Of a DNA stretch of 60,046 bases, positions 36,832-44,628 are shown piece by piece. This DNA is from Arthrobacter sp. B0490. GTDB lineage: Bacteria; Actinomycetota; Actinomycetes; Actinomycetales; Micrococcaceae. The DNA lies in assembly GCF_002929355.1 (NCBI RefSeq), contig NZ_PJIR01000014.1:1-60046 (forward strand). The letters run 5' to 3'. The notes beneath the pieces are model-generated. The model made no database searches, was not told the DNA's origin, and saw only the letters and a program-made list of their open reading frames with translations. Every line of letters starts with the position of its first letter. Position 1 is the stretch's first letter. The position numbers were made by a program, and so were the translations under genes.

Positions 36832-37425
36832 CTACCCGGCGCCGGGAGGCCCTGACGCCGCCGAGGGGGAACCCGCGTCCCTCAGCTGTTCCAGGGACGG
36901 ATATCGATGACGAAGGTATCCCACGGGGAGTTGCGTGCGGGCAGCGACCCAGCTGTAGCTGGGGACCTGCAGCGGGCAGGACCGCACCGCGCGGGAGCCC
37001 TGCTGCCGGGCCCAGGCTTCCACGTCCGCCACGTCACGGCGAAGCTGGCGCACGAGGTGCGACGAGTCCTCGAAGCCCCACTGCGGGCGCAGGCGATGGA
37101 TGAACTGCACCCGGACCCGCCGACCATAGATCTGTTCATCGAAGTCGAGGAGGAAGGCCTCGATCAGCCGCACGCCGTCCTGCGCGTAGTAGGTGGGCCG
37201 ACTGCCCAGGGAGATGGCCGCAACGTATACCCGTCCGTCCCCCTGCGGGTCCACCTGCACCGTGCCGGCCCACACGCCGTCCTCGAGGATCACGGAGTCA
37301 CCGGCGATGTTCGCCGTCGGAAAGCCGAGAAGGCGGCCGCGCTTGTCCCCGTGGGCAACGACCCCCTCGACGACGCGGTCGTGCCGACGGTCCACCGGCG
37401 GTCGCCCGATATCGGGTGTCTGCAT
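36832..37425 (-). CDS. stand-alone riboflavin kinase (RibF C-terminal domain only)
   Basis: This 197-residue protein matches only the riboflavin kinase half of bacterial RibF. It shows G-R-L-L-G-F-P-T-A-N-I at about residue 33, G-V-W-A-G-T-V, the catalytic-region G-S-R-P-T-Y and V-Q-F-I-H-R-L-R-P. The FAD synthetase domain is absent. It would make FMN from riboflavin and ATP. It is the last gene of the flavin reductase, BCCT and SSADH operon, so it may boost FMN supply to the FMN-using monooxygenase. ATG 37425 with AAGGTG six bases ahead was preferred to TTG 37443. The last 60 residues are poorly conserved. Confidence 0.8.
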   Translation of the reverse strand: MQTPDIGRPPVDRRHDRVVEGVVAHGDKRGRLLGFPTANIAGDSVILEDGVWAGTVQVDPQGDGRVYVAAISLGSRPTYYAQDGVRLIEAFLLDFDEQIYGRRVRVQFIHRLRPQWGFEDSSHLVRQLRRDVADVEAWARQQGSRAVRSCPLQVPSYSWVAARTQLPVGYLRHRYPSLEQLRDAGSPSAASGPPGAG

Positions 37426-37507
37426 TTTCTTCACCTTTTCCAAGAAGCACGGGACCGAGCTGGTTGAGGACGGGAGGCCGGCCGAGTGAGCCGACCCGTA
37501 CGTGCAT

Positions 37508-39028
37508 TCAGCGTGGCGGTGGTCCGGCCCAGGGGTTCTCGATGCCGATGTACTGGATGGTGGTGTACTCCGCGATGCCCTCTGCTCCGCCCTCCCGGCC
37601 GATGCCCGACTGCTTCACGCCGCCGAAGGGCGCCGCTGCGTTGGAGATGACCCCGACGTTCAGGCCCAGGAGCCCGAACTCGATGCGGTCACCGATGCGC
37701 AGTCCGCGGGAGATGTTCTCGGTGAAGACGTAGGAGGCGAGCCCGTACTCGGTCGAGTTCGCCAGCTCGACCGCCTCGTCCTCGGTCGAGAAGGTCACCA
37801 CGGGTGCGACCGGCCCGAAGATCTCCTCGCGGACGACCCGGGCGTTCCGGGGCACATGCGTCAGCAGGGTGGGCTGGAAGAAGTATCCGGGGCCGTCGAT
37901 GCGCGACCCGCCGACGACCACTGTCGCTCCCTGCCTCACCGCGTCCAGCACGAACTCCTCGACGGCGTCCCTCGCCCTGGCCTCGATCAGCGGACCGACG
38001 TCGGTGCCCTCGTCGGTCCCGTCGCCCACCGTCAGGGCCGACATCTTCGCGGCCAGCTTGGCGACGAACTCGTCGGCCACCGATTCGTGGACGAGGAGGC
38101 GGTTCGCCGCGGTGCACGCCTCGCCCATGTTGCGCATCTTCGCAGCCATGGCGCCCGCGACGGCCTTGTCGATGTCCGCGTCCTCGAAGACGATCAGCGG
38201 GCCGTTGCCGCCGAGCTCCATCGAGGTGCGCAGCACGTTGTCCGTCGCCAGCTTCATCAGGTGCTTACCGACGGGTGTGGACCCCGTGAAGGACACCTTC
38301 CGCAGCCGTGGATCAGCCAGGATCGGTTCGGAGACGGCCGACGCCGATGCCGAGGACACCACGTTGAGCACACCGGCCGGGAGACCGGCGTCGATCATGA
38401 TCTGGGCGAAGTACTGCGAGGTCAGAGGCGTGAGGCGGGCCGGTTTGAGCACCATGGTGCAGCCCGCGGCGACGGCGGGAGCGATCTTGCGGGTCGCCAT
38501 GGCCAACGGGAAGTTCCACGGGGTGATCAGCAGGCACGGGCCGACCGGCTTGCGCGAGACGAGCATCCGCAGGTCGCCCTCCGGCGCCTCCGAGTAGCGG
38601 CCGTAGTCGCGGACAGCTTCTTCGGAGAACCAGCGCAGGAACTCGCCGCCGTACTTCACTTCGCCGAGGGCTTCGGGGAGGGGCTTCCCCATCTCGAGGG
38701 TCATCAGGAGTGCCAGGTCATCGGCGCGGTCCTGAACGAGGTCGAAGGCCCGGCGGAGGATCTCCGAACGGGATCGGGACGAGGTCCGGGCCCACGATTC
38801 CTGTGCCTCGGCGGCAGCATCCATGGCCGCCTGCGAGTCCCTGCGGGTGGCGGAGGCCATGGTCGCTATCACCTCGCCGGTGGCAGGGTTCTCCACCGGG
38901 AAGGTGCCGCCGTCGGAGGAGTCCCGCCACGTGCCGTCGATGAGGAGGCCGGTGGGGGTCCGCGCCAGCACGTCGCCGGTCCTCTCCCGGATCGTCGGTG
39001 GGTCCAGGATCAGGTCGGTGTTGCTCAT
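37508..39028 (-). CDS. gabD: succinate-semialdehyde dehydrogenase (NAD(P)+), GabD-like
   Basis: This 506-residue aldehyde dehydrogenase has the NAD-binding P-W-N-F-P-L-A, F-T-G-S-T-P-V-G, the general base in M-E-L-G-G-N-G-P and the catalytic Cys in G-E-A-C-T-A-A-N-R. The last variant (G-E-A-C-T rather than G-Q-x-C) is typical of succinate-semialdehyde dehydrogenases. It would convert succinic semialdehyde to succinate, matching the TgnE or PyrD step of ring-cleavage pathways. GAAGAGG precedes the ATG by seven bases. It lies 110 bases downstream of the transporter on the same strand. Confidence 0.9.
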   Translation of the reverse strand: MSNTDLILDPPTIRERTGDVLARTPTGLLIDGTWRDSSDGGTFPVENPATGEVIATMASATRRDSQAAMDAAAEAQESWARTSSRSRSEILRRAFDLVQDRADDLALLMTLEMGKPLPEALGEVKYGGEFLRWFSEEAVRDYGRYSEAPEGDLRMLVSRKPVGPCLLITPWNFPLAMATRKIAPAVAAGCTMVLKPARLTPLTSQYFAQIMIDAGLPAGVLNVVSSASASAVSEPILADPRLRKVSFTGSTPVGKHLMKLATDNVLRTSMELGGNGPLIVFEDADIDKAVAGAMAAKMRNMGEACTAANRLLVHESVADEFVAKLAAKMSALTVGDGTDEGTDVGPLIEARARDAVEEFVLDAVRQGATVVVGGSRIDGPGYFFQPTLLTHVPRNARVVREEIFGPVAPVVTFSTEDEAVELANSTEYGLASYVFTENISRGLRIGDRIEFGLLGLNVGVISNAAAPFGGVKQSGIGREGGAEGIAEYTTIQYIGIENPWAGPPPR

Positions 39029-39138
39029 GTATCAGCCTCTTCGTCGGATTGCTGCCGGATCGGGCAGGGGGACGTGCAGGGGATGTCGAGGCCGGGCGCG
39101 CACGGGGTGTCGTGCCCGGCTGCCGCCCGGCGCCGACC

Positions 39139-40746
39139 TCAGTGCCCGTCCGCGCCGGGGCCCTGCCGGGAGATGTCCTGGAGTCGGGCGTGGCGTAGCA
39201 GTTCGAACTCGGGGTCCTTGCGGAGTTCGAGGATCAGCGAGATGCCGAGGAGGGCCACGATGATCGTGAAGGGCAGGGCGGAGAGCATCGCCGCCTGTTG
39301 CAGGGCGGCGAGCCCGCCGGCGGCGAGGAGCAACACCGCGCAGAGCCCGGTGAGGAGCCCCCACAGCGTGAGGACGGGCTTGGAGGGTGTCAGGGTGCCC
39401 CTGGACGAGAGCATGCTCAGCACGTAGGTGTTCGCGTCGGCACCGGAGATGAAGAACAGTGCCACCAGCAGCACGGTCAGAACGGCGGTGACCTCGGAGA
39501 GCGGGAGCTGGTCGAGCATCGTGAAGAAGGCGGAGTTGATGTTGGCGGTGGTGGCCTCCCCGATACCGGCTCCGTCCATGTCCATCTTGATGGCCGCGCC
39601 ACCGAAGATGGTGAACCATGCGAAGAACACCAGGCTGGGCACCAGGAGCACGCCGGCCACGAACTGTCGGACGGTACGGCCCTTCGAGATCTTCGCGAGG
39701 AACACCCCGACGAAGGCCCCCCAGCTGAGCCACCACGCCATCATGAAGTACGTCCACCACTGCATCCACTGAAGGTCCTCCGGCGTGGAGGGGGTGATCA
39801 GGCTGGTGGTGAAGAACTCGCTGGCGTACTGGCCGATGGACCGGAAGAAGAGGTTGGAGATGAAGTTCGTCGGCCCCATCACGAAGACATAGACCGCCAG
39901 GAGAGCCGAGAGGCCCATCGTGATCTCGCTGATGTACTTGATCCCCTTGTTCACCCCGGAGAGGGCCGAGAGGGTGAACAGGACCGTGATCACGGCGATG
40001 ATGACGATCTGGACGGCCAGGTTGGTCGGTAGTCCGAGGATGCGGTTCAGGCCTTCGGCGATCTGGGAGGCGCCCAGGCCGAGCGAGGTGGTGGTCCCGA
40101 ACAGTGTGGCGATGATCGCGAAGATGTCGATCGCCTTGCCGAACCAGCCATCGACGAGCTTGCCGAGGACCGGCCGGAGCATCGGGGAGACGAGCCCGGG
40201 GCGTCCCTTGCGGTGGGTGGAGTAGCCGATGGCCAGCCCGAAGACCCCGAAGACGGCCCAGGCATGGAGACCCCAGTCGAAGAAGCTGTACTGCATGGCC
40301 AGGACGGCCGCGTTCATCGTCTCGGGTTCGGCGAGGGCGTGCGGTGGCGCCAGGAAGTGGGAGATGGGCTCGGCGACCCCGTAGCTGACCAGTCCGATGC
40401 CCATGACCGCCGAGAGGATCATCGCCAGCCACGCCCACGTGCTGTACTCGGGGCGGGCGTCGTTCGAGCCGAGCCGGATGCCGCCGTACCGGCTGAAGGC
40501 CAGATAGAGCAGCAACCCGATGCTCAGCAGGGTCACGATCAGGTAGCTCCAACCGACCGACCCCGTCGCCCAGTTGATACTCGCCGTCATGACCCCGTTC
40601 AGGGAAGCCGGGGACAGCGAGGCCCAGAGCACGAACGCGACGATGAGAGCGATCGAGGCGATGAACACTGCTCCCGGCCTGGTTCTCCGGGACGCGTGAT
40701 CGTCATGAGAACGGGTCGGGGTGGGTGGATCGAGGTGCTGGACCAC
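39139..40746 (-). CDS. BCCT-family betaine/carnitine/choline transporter
   Basis: This 535-residue membrane protein has about 12 helices. The sodium/substrate segment reads M-G-I-G-L-V-S-Y-G-V-A-E-P and the BCCT signature appears as W-W-T-Y-F-M-M-A-W-W-L-S-W-G followed by K-I-S-K-G-R-T-V-R-Q-F. The start GTG 40746 was chosen because GGAG lies six bases upstream and a longer frame would overlap the flavin reductase. The family imports quaternary ammonium compounds, so it suits trigonelline or another betaine. The C-terminus is short and charged, without the long osmosensor seen in BetP. Confidence 0.92.
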   Translation of the reverse strand: MVQHLDPPTPTRSHDDHASRRTRPGAVFIASIALIVAFVLWASLSPASLNGVMTASINWATGSVGWSYLIVTLLSIGLLLYLAFSRYGGIRLGSNDARPEYSTWAWLAMILSAVMGIGLVSYGVAEPISHFLAPPHALAEPETMNAAVLAMQYSFFDWGLHAWAVFGVFGLAIGYSTHRKGRPGLVSPMLRPVLGKLVDGWFGKAIDIFAIIATLFGTTTSLGLGASQIAEGLNRILGLPTNLAVQIVIIAVITVLFTLSALSGVNKGIKYISEITMGLSALLAVYVFVMGPTNFISNLFFRSIGQYASEFFTTSLITPSTPEDLQWMQWWTYFMMAWWLSWGAFVGVFLAKISKGRTVRQFVAGVLLVPSLVFFAWFTIFGGAAIKMDMDGAGIGEATTANINSAFFTMLDQLPLSEVTAVLTVLLVALFFISGADANTYVLSMLSSRGTLTPSKPVLTLWGLLTGLCAVLLLAAGGLAALQQAAMLSALPFTIIVALLGISLILELRKDPEFELLRHARLQDISRQGPGADGH

Positions 40747-40798
40747 GGTTTGCTCCGGTTTCTTTCGCGAGGGGGAAGGGCTCACTTCTCGGGCGGAT

Positions 40799-41743
40799 TC
40801 ACAGCTGGGTGAGATCGTCGCTGTCGTAGAAGCGCCCCGCTTTGTAGATGATCGGCGGCGTCTCGACGACTTCTGCGTGTCGGACACGGCAGATGAAGAC
40901 GGTGTGGGTCTTGGCCTGGAACCGTTCGCGGATCTCGGCCTCCAGTGAGGCCGGGGATCCGTCGATCAACGGGCTCCCGTTCGGTCCTGCATGCCAGTCG
41001 ACCTCGGCGAACTTGTCGGCGGACTTGGAGGCGAAGGTCGCGATGGTCTCCCGCTGCCCGGTGCCGAGGATGTTGATACCCAGGTGGGTCGCGGCGAACA
41101 GTGCCGGGTAGGTGGACGAGGTCTTCTGGATGCACACCATGACCAGCGGTGGTTCCAGGGAGATGGAGGCATAGGCGTTGACCGCCAGCCCCTTGGGAGC
41201 GCCCTGGTCCTGCGTGGTCACGACGGTCACGCCGGTGATGAACTGACGATTGAAGGTCTTCATCACCTGCGGATCGGGTTCGCCCGAGAAGTCGTCGAGG
41301 GTGATGTCGTCCGACGTCGACGGCGCGTCGCTGAGATGGCGAATGCCCAGGCTGTGCAGCAGCTCCGAGCCGTCCCACGTGACCTCCTCCCGGTCGATCT
41401 TCCCGTTCACGAGGTTCACGTGGTTGCAGCCGCGCGTCTGCACGCGGCGGTTCGTTGCCGGCACGCCGAGGAAGGTCTCCGTGTGGGTCCCGGTCGTCGT
41501 CCAGAAGATCGCAGCGGTGTCGTCCTCGGTGACCACGGAATCGATGGTCGTCACCAGGTCCGGGAAGCCGGAGCGGATCGCCTCGATCTCGTTCTGCAGA
41601 TCGACGAGTCCTGCGTGCTTGCCGCTGGAGCGGCTGACCCTCACGTAGTCGGAGGTGACGATGGATGCCAGGGCGGCCACGTCTCCGTGGTCCCACGCGG
41701 CACCCCAGGTGGAGTCAAGAGTCTCTCGGAATGTCTGTTGCAT
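40799..41743 (-). CDS. SnoaL-like domain fused to flavin reductase (TgnA-like reductase component)
   Basis: This 314-residue protein combines an N-terminal SnoaL/NTF2-like domain (about 1-125, ending V-T-W-D-G-S-E) and a C-terminal HpaC-type flavin reductase (about 155-310, with F-I-T-G-V-T-V-V-T-T and N-A-Y-A-S-I-S-L-E-P-P-L-V). The reductase would supply reduced FMN to the luciferase-like oxygenase at 46.4 kb. ATG 41743 was preferred over GTG 41767 because a promoter lies 8 bases upstream, so the mRNA starts at the ATG. First gene of the operon with the transporter, SSADH and riboflavin kinase. Confidence 0.88.
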   Translation of the reverse strand: MQQTFRETLDSTWGAAWDHGDVAALASIVTSDYVRVSRSSGKHAGLVDLQNEIEAIRSGFPDLVTTIDSVVTEDDTAAIFWTTTGTHTETFLGVPATNRRVQTRGCNHVNLVNGKIDREEVTWDGSELLHSLGIRHLSDAPSTSDDITLDDFSGEPDPQVMKTFNRQFITGVTVVTTQDQGAPKGLAVNAYASISLEPPLVMVCIQKTSSTYPALFAATHLGINILGTGQRETIATFASKSADKFAEVDWHAGPNGSPLIDGSPASLEAEIRERFQAKTHTVFICRVRHAEVVETPPIIYKAGRFYDSDDLTQL

Positions 41744-41751
41744 GGTAGTAG

Positions 41752-41780
41752 ACGTTAGCCACGTCACATATCCGAGTCAA
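41752..41780 (-). promoter_or_regulatory. leaderless promoter of the flavin reductase operon
   Basis: On the minus strand TTGACT (41780-41775), a 17-base spacer and TAACGT (41757-41752) form a good sigma-70-type promoter. The -10 box ends 8 bases before ATG 41743, so the transcript should begin at or next to the start codon. Confidence 0.7.
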
Positions 41781-41847
41781 TACATAGCGGTGACCGAGTA
41801 TTAAGTCGCTGTGAACATCGTGTTTCCCGGCACAACACCCAACAACC

Positions 41848-41876
41848 TTGACGCGCTGCCGGGAGGGCTCTAACGT
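41848..41876 (+). promoter_or_regulatory. leaderless promoter of the gntR operon
   Basis: TTGACG (41848-41853), a 17-base spacer and TAACGT (41871-41876) mirror the opposite promoter, with the identical -10 box. The -10 ends 7 bases before ATG 41884. Between the two promoters AATAC, 14 bases, GTATT (41779-41802) is a possible GntR site. Confidence 0.7.
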
Positions 41877-41883
41877 TTGATGC

Positions 41884-42585
41884 ATGCAACAGCTTCTGGA
41901 TTCCGAGCATCAGGACCGCGATGTAGACGAAAGCGAGCGCCCCTTGCTCGACCGCGTACGCCGGCTGGTCCTCAGCGGCGGCTTCTCGCCGGGCGCGCCG
42001 CTCTCCGAGGTCTTCCTGGCGCAGGAGTTCGACGTGAGCCGCACCCCCATCCGGGAGACGCTGAAGCAGTTGCAGCACGAGGGACTCGTGGAGATCCGCC
42101 CGAAGGTCGGGACCTTCATCCGGGAACCGACACGTCGGGAGATCGTGGAGCTGTTCCAGCTCAAGGAGAGCCTGGAAGGTCTTGCTGCCGGCCTGCTGGC
42201 CCGTCGCGGCTCGGTCCCGGAACTGGGGGTGCTCGAGCACAACATCGAGGAGTCCGACCGTGCGGCGGTGGACCAGGACGCCACCCGGTACGCGGCACTC
42301 GTCCACGAGTTCCACCGCACCATCATCACCGGCGCGGAGAACTCCAAGCTGGTGGAGCATTACGACCGCCTGATGAATCAACTGGCGTACCACCGGCTCG
42401 TGCTGCGCACCGCGGAGCACCCCGGCCGGATCAGGGCATCGACGGGTGAACACCGCGCGGTGCTGACGATGATCCGCGACAAGGACCATTTCGGAGCCGA
42501 GGCCGCCATGCGGAACCACGTCCACGCCTCGGCACGGGAGGTCCTCACCGATGCCCGCACCGCCCCGGTCGAGCTCTCCTCCTGA
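41884..42585 (+). CDS. GntR-family regulator with FCD domain
   Basis: This 233-residue protein has a winged helix (about 20-85, L-S-E-V-F-L-A-Q-E-F-D-V-S-R-T-P-I-R-E) and a C-terminal FCD ligand domain (about 95-225) with the metal-binding His residues. FCD regulators respond to carboxylate intermediates. It is divergent from the flavin reductase operon and heads the oxygenase operon, so it probably controls both. Leaderless start at 41884. Confidence 0.9.
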   Translation: MQQLLDSEHQDRDVDESERPLLDRVRRLVLSGGFSPGAPLSEVFLAQEFDVSRTPIRETLKQLQHEGLVEIRPKVGTFIREPTRREIVELFQLKESLEGLAAGLLARRGSVPELGVLEHNIEESDRAAVDQDATRYAALVHEFHRTIITGAENSKLVEHYDRLMNQLAYHRLVLRTAEHPGRIRASTGEHRAVLTMIRDKDHFGAEAAMRNHVHASAREVLTDARTAPVELSS

Positions 42586-42692
42586 TCCCCGCCGCGACCG
42601 CCGGCCGGTACGGACCGTGCCATCGGCGGCCTGAGCCTGTGTGCGAGGCAGGCCATCCCCCACGCCCCTGTTCCCGCCCCGAAAGGCCCTAG

Positions 42693-43325
42693 ATGTCCAT
42701 GACCGAGCGAACGGCCCACGGAGCTTCCGGTGCGGGCCTCCGGAAGATCGTCTACTACCAGGAGGACGTGCTGTCGGAGAACGGGCAGAGCCCCGTCCAG
42801 TCGGTGCGGCGTGCGACCGTCGCAGCCGTCGTGTCCAACCCCTGGGCGGGGACAGGTCCGGAGACGGATCTCTCCACGGCCGCCGAGGACCTCGCCCCGC
42901 TGCTGGCGCGGGTGCTCACCGACCGCCTCCTCGAGGGACTGGGCGGCGCCGAGCAGATCGAGGCGTTCGGCAAGGCCGCGATCGTGGGAACCGCGGGCGA
43001 GATCGAGCATGCGGGAGCGCTGATCCACACCCCGTTCTTCGGCAACCTCGTCCGCGAGTTCCTCGAAGGATCGTCGATCATCTGCTTCGCCGACGACCGC
43101 GCGGAGCCCGGTCAGCCGTTGGTCGTGCCGATGTGGCACAAGACCCACGCTGCGACGCGCAGCCACTACCAGACCATCACCACCAGGGTGAACGACGGCC
43201 CGCGCGCCGACGAGATCGTCGTCGTCGTCGCCGCCTCCACCGGACCCCGACCCCACCCGCGTATCGGGGACCGCAACACGGACCCCGTCGTCACATCCGC
43301 CATCCTCCAAGGAGCCCCAGCATGA
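42693..43325 (+). CDS. AA_synth (DUF1185) family protein, first copy
   Basis: This 210-residue protein belongs to the AA_synth/DUF1185 family. Shared family segments are R-K-I-V-Y-Y-Q-E-D-V-L-S-E-N-G at the start, V-S-N-P-W-A-G, E-A-F-G-K-A-A-I-V-G and G-E-I-E-H-A-G-A-L-I-H-T. Structures are known for the family but no reaction is established. It is paired with a paralogue that overlaps it by four bases (ATGA), so the two may form a hetero-oligomer. ATG 42693 has GAAAGG six bases upstream. Its place between regulator and hydrolase suggests it acts on a ring-cleavage intermediate. Confidence 0.85.
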   Translation: MSMTERTAHGASGAGLRKIVYYQEDVLSENGQSPVQSVRRATVAAVVSNPWAGTGPETDLSTAAEDLAPLLARVLTDRLLEGLGGAEQIEAFGKAAIVGTAGEIEHAGALIHTPFFGNLVREFLEGSSIICFADDRAEPGQPLVVPMWHKTHAATRSHYQTITTRVNDGPRADEIVVVVAASTGPRPHPRIGDRNTDPVVTSAILQGAPA

Positions 43326-43873
43326 GCGCACGCAAGATCGTCACCCTGGTCGAAGAAGTCCTCACCGAGGGAGGCCGGCCCGTCGAGCCCGCAGCGCGCG
43401 TGGCCGTCGTCGCGGTGGTGATCGCCAACCCGTGGGCCGGCCAGGGTTTCGTCGAGGACCTCGACCCCGGCATCGACGCGAACGCCTCCGAGGTCGGGGC
43501 CCTGCTGGCGGCTCGCGTGGTCGAAGCCCTGGGAGCCCCGGTGGAGGCCTTCGGCAAGGCCGCCATCGTCGGTCTCGACGGCGAGATCGAGCACGGCTCG
43601 GCGCTCATCCACACCCTGAAGTTCGGGAACCACTTCCGCGACGCCGCCTCTGCGACGACCCTGCTACCCGCGGTGGAGAAGCGTGGACCGGCGGGTGTCG
43701 TGTTCGACATCCCGCTTAAGCACATCACCGACGCGACCATCCGGTCGCACCACCAGAGCATCGAGGTACGTCTGGCGGACGCACCGCACGCGGGCGAGAT
43801 CGTCATCGCCCTCGCTGCCGCCGCCCAGGGACGTCCCCAGCAACGCCTGGCTCCGCTGAGCAGCGAGCAGTGA
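43322..43873 (+). CDS. AA_synth (DUF1185) family protein, second copy
   Basis: This 183-residue paralogue of the preceding protein keeps the same core: R-K-I-V-T-L-V-E-E-V-L-T-E-G-G, I-A-N-P-W-A-G, E-A-F-G-K-A-A-I-V-G and E-I-E-H-G-S-A-L-I-H-T. It differs in the second half, with P-L-K-H-I-T-D-A-T-I-R-S-H-H in place of W-H-K-T-H-A-A-T-R-S-H. Start overlaps the first copy by four bases and its stop overlaps the hydrolase start (GTGA). Function unknown. Confidence 0.85.
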   Translation: MSARKIVTLVEEVLTEGGRPVEPAARVAVVAVVIANPWAGQGFVEDLDPGIDANASEVGALLAARVVEALGAPVEAFGKAAIVGLDGEIEHGSALIHTLKFGNHFRDAASATTLLPAVEKRGPAGVVFDIPLKHITDATIRSHHQSIEVRLADAPHAGEIVIALAAAAQGRPQQRLAPLSSEQ

Positions 43874-44628
43874 CCCTCCCCCAGCCCCTCCCGATCGTCC
43901 TCCTCCACGGGGTGGGGCTGGACCGCAGCATGTGGGAACCCCTGACAGCCGGGCTCCGGCGACTCCGGGACGGTCCCGTCGTCGCCCTGGACCTGCCCGG
44001 CCACGGCAGCGAGCCGGCGCTCACCGGCCCAGTCTCACTCGGCGAGCTGGCCGAGGATGTCGCCCGGCGCCTGCCGGGACGGTCCCATCTCGTGGGGTTC
44101 TCACTGGGCGCTCTCATCGCACAGCACCTGGCCCTGCACCGCCCCGACCTGGTCGCGAGCCTGACCAGTGTCAGTTCGGTCTGCCGGCGGACCCCCGACG
44201 AGTCGGTCTCGGTGCAGCGGCGGCTCGAGGGTGCCCGGGCGGACTTCCGCGGCAGCGTGGAAGCCTCGATCGAGCGGTGGTACCCCCGGGGCCAGGGGGT
44301 GGACCGCAGCAGGGTCGAACAGACGCGGACCACCCTGCTGGCGAATTCGGTGGAGTCCTACCTCCACGCATACGAGGTGTTCGCACGCGCGGACGCCGAG
44401 ATCGGTCCGGTCCTCGGACTGATCGGGACCCCGTCCCTGGCCGTGACAGGAGAGCTGGATCCCGGCTCCACCCCGGAGATGACCCGCCGCCTCGGCGAGG
44501 CCATCCCCGATGCGCGCACGGTCGTGGTGCCCGGTGCCCGCCACATGCTCCCCGTGGAACAGCCGGAGGAGCTGGCTCGCATCATTGATCGCTTCATCAA
44601 GGAATCGAGTGGAGAAGACCATGTCTGA
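43870..44628 (+). CDS. alpha/beta hydrolase (TgnD-like candidate)
   Basis: This 252-residue alpha/beta hydrolase has the oxyanion segment L-L-H-G-V-G-L-D near residue 12, the nucleophile elbow G-F-S-L-G at about residue 80, an Asp in G-E-L-D-P-G at about 197 and the His in G-A-R-H-M-L at about 225. Related enzymes hydrolyse amidomethylene-succinates in vitamin B6 and trigonelline degradation, releasing succinic semialdehyde, an acid, an amine and CO2. GTG start overlaps the previous stop; its own end overlaps the aldehyde dehydrogenase by eight bases. Confidence 0.85.
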   Translation: MTLPQPLPIVLLHGVGLDRSMWEPLTAGLRRLRDGPVVALDLPGHGSEPALTGPVSLGELAEDVARRLPGRSHLVGFSLGALIAQHLALHRPDLVASLTSVSSVCRRTPDESVSVQRRLEGARADFRGSVEASIERWYPRGQGVDRSRVEQTRTTLLANSVESYLHAYEVFARADAEIGPVLGLIGTPSLAVTGELDPGSTPEMTRRLGEAIPDARTVVVPGARHMLPVEQPEELARIIDRFIKESSGEDHV

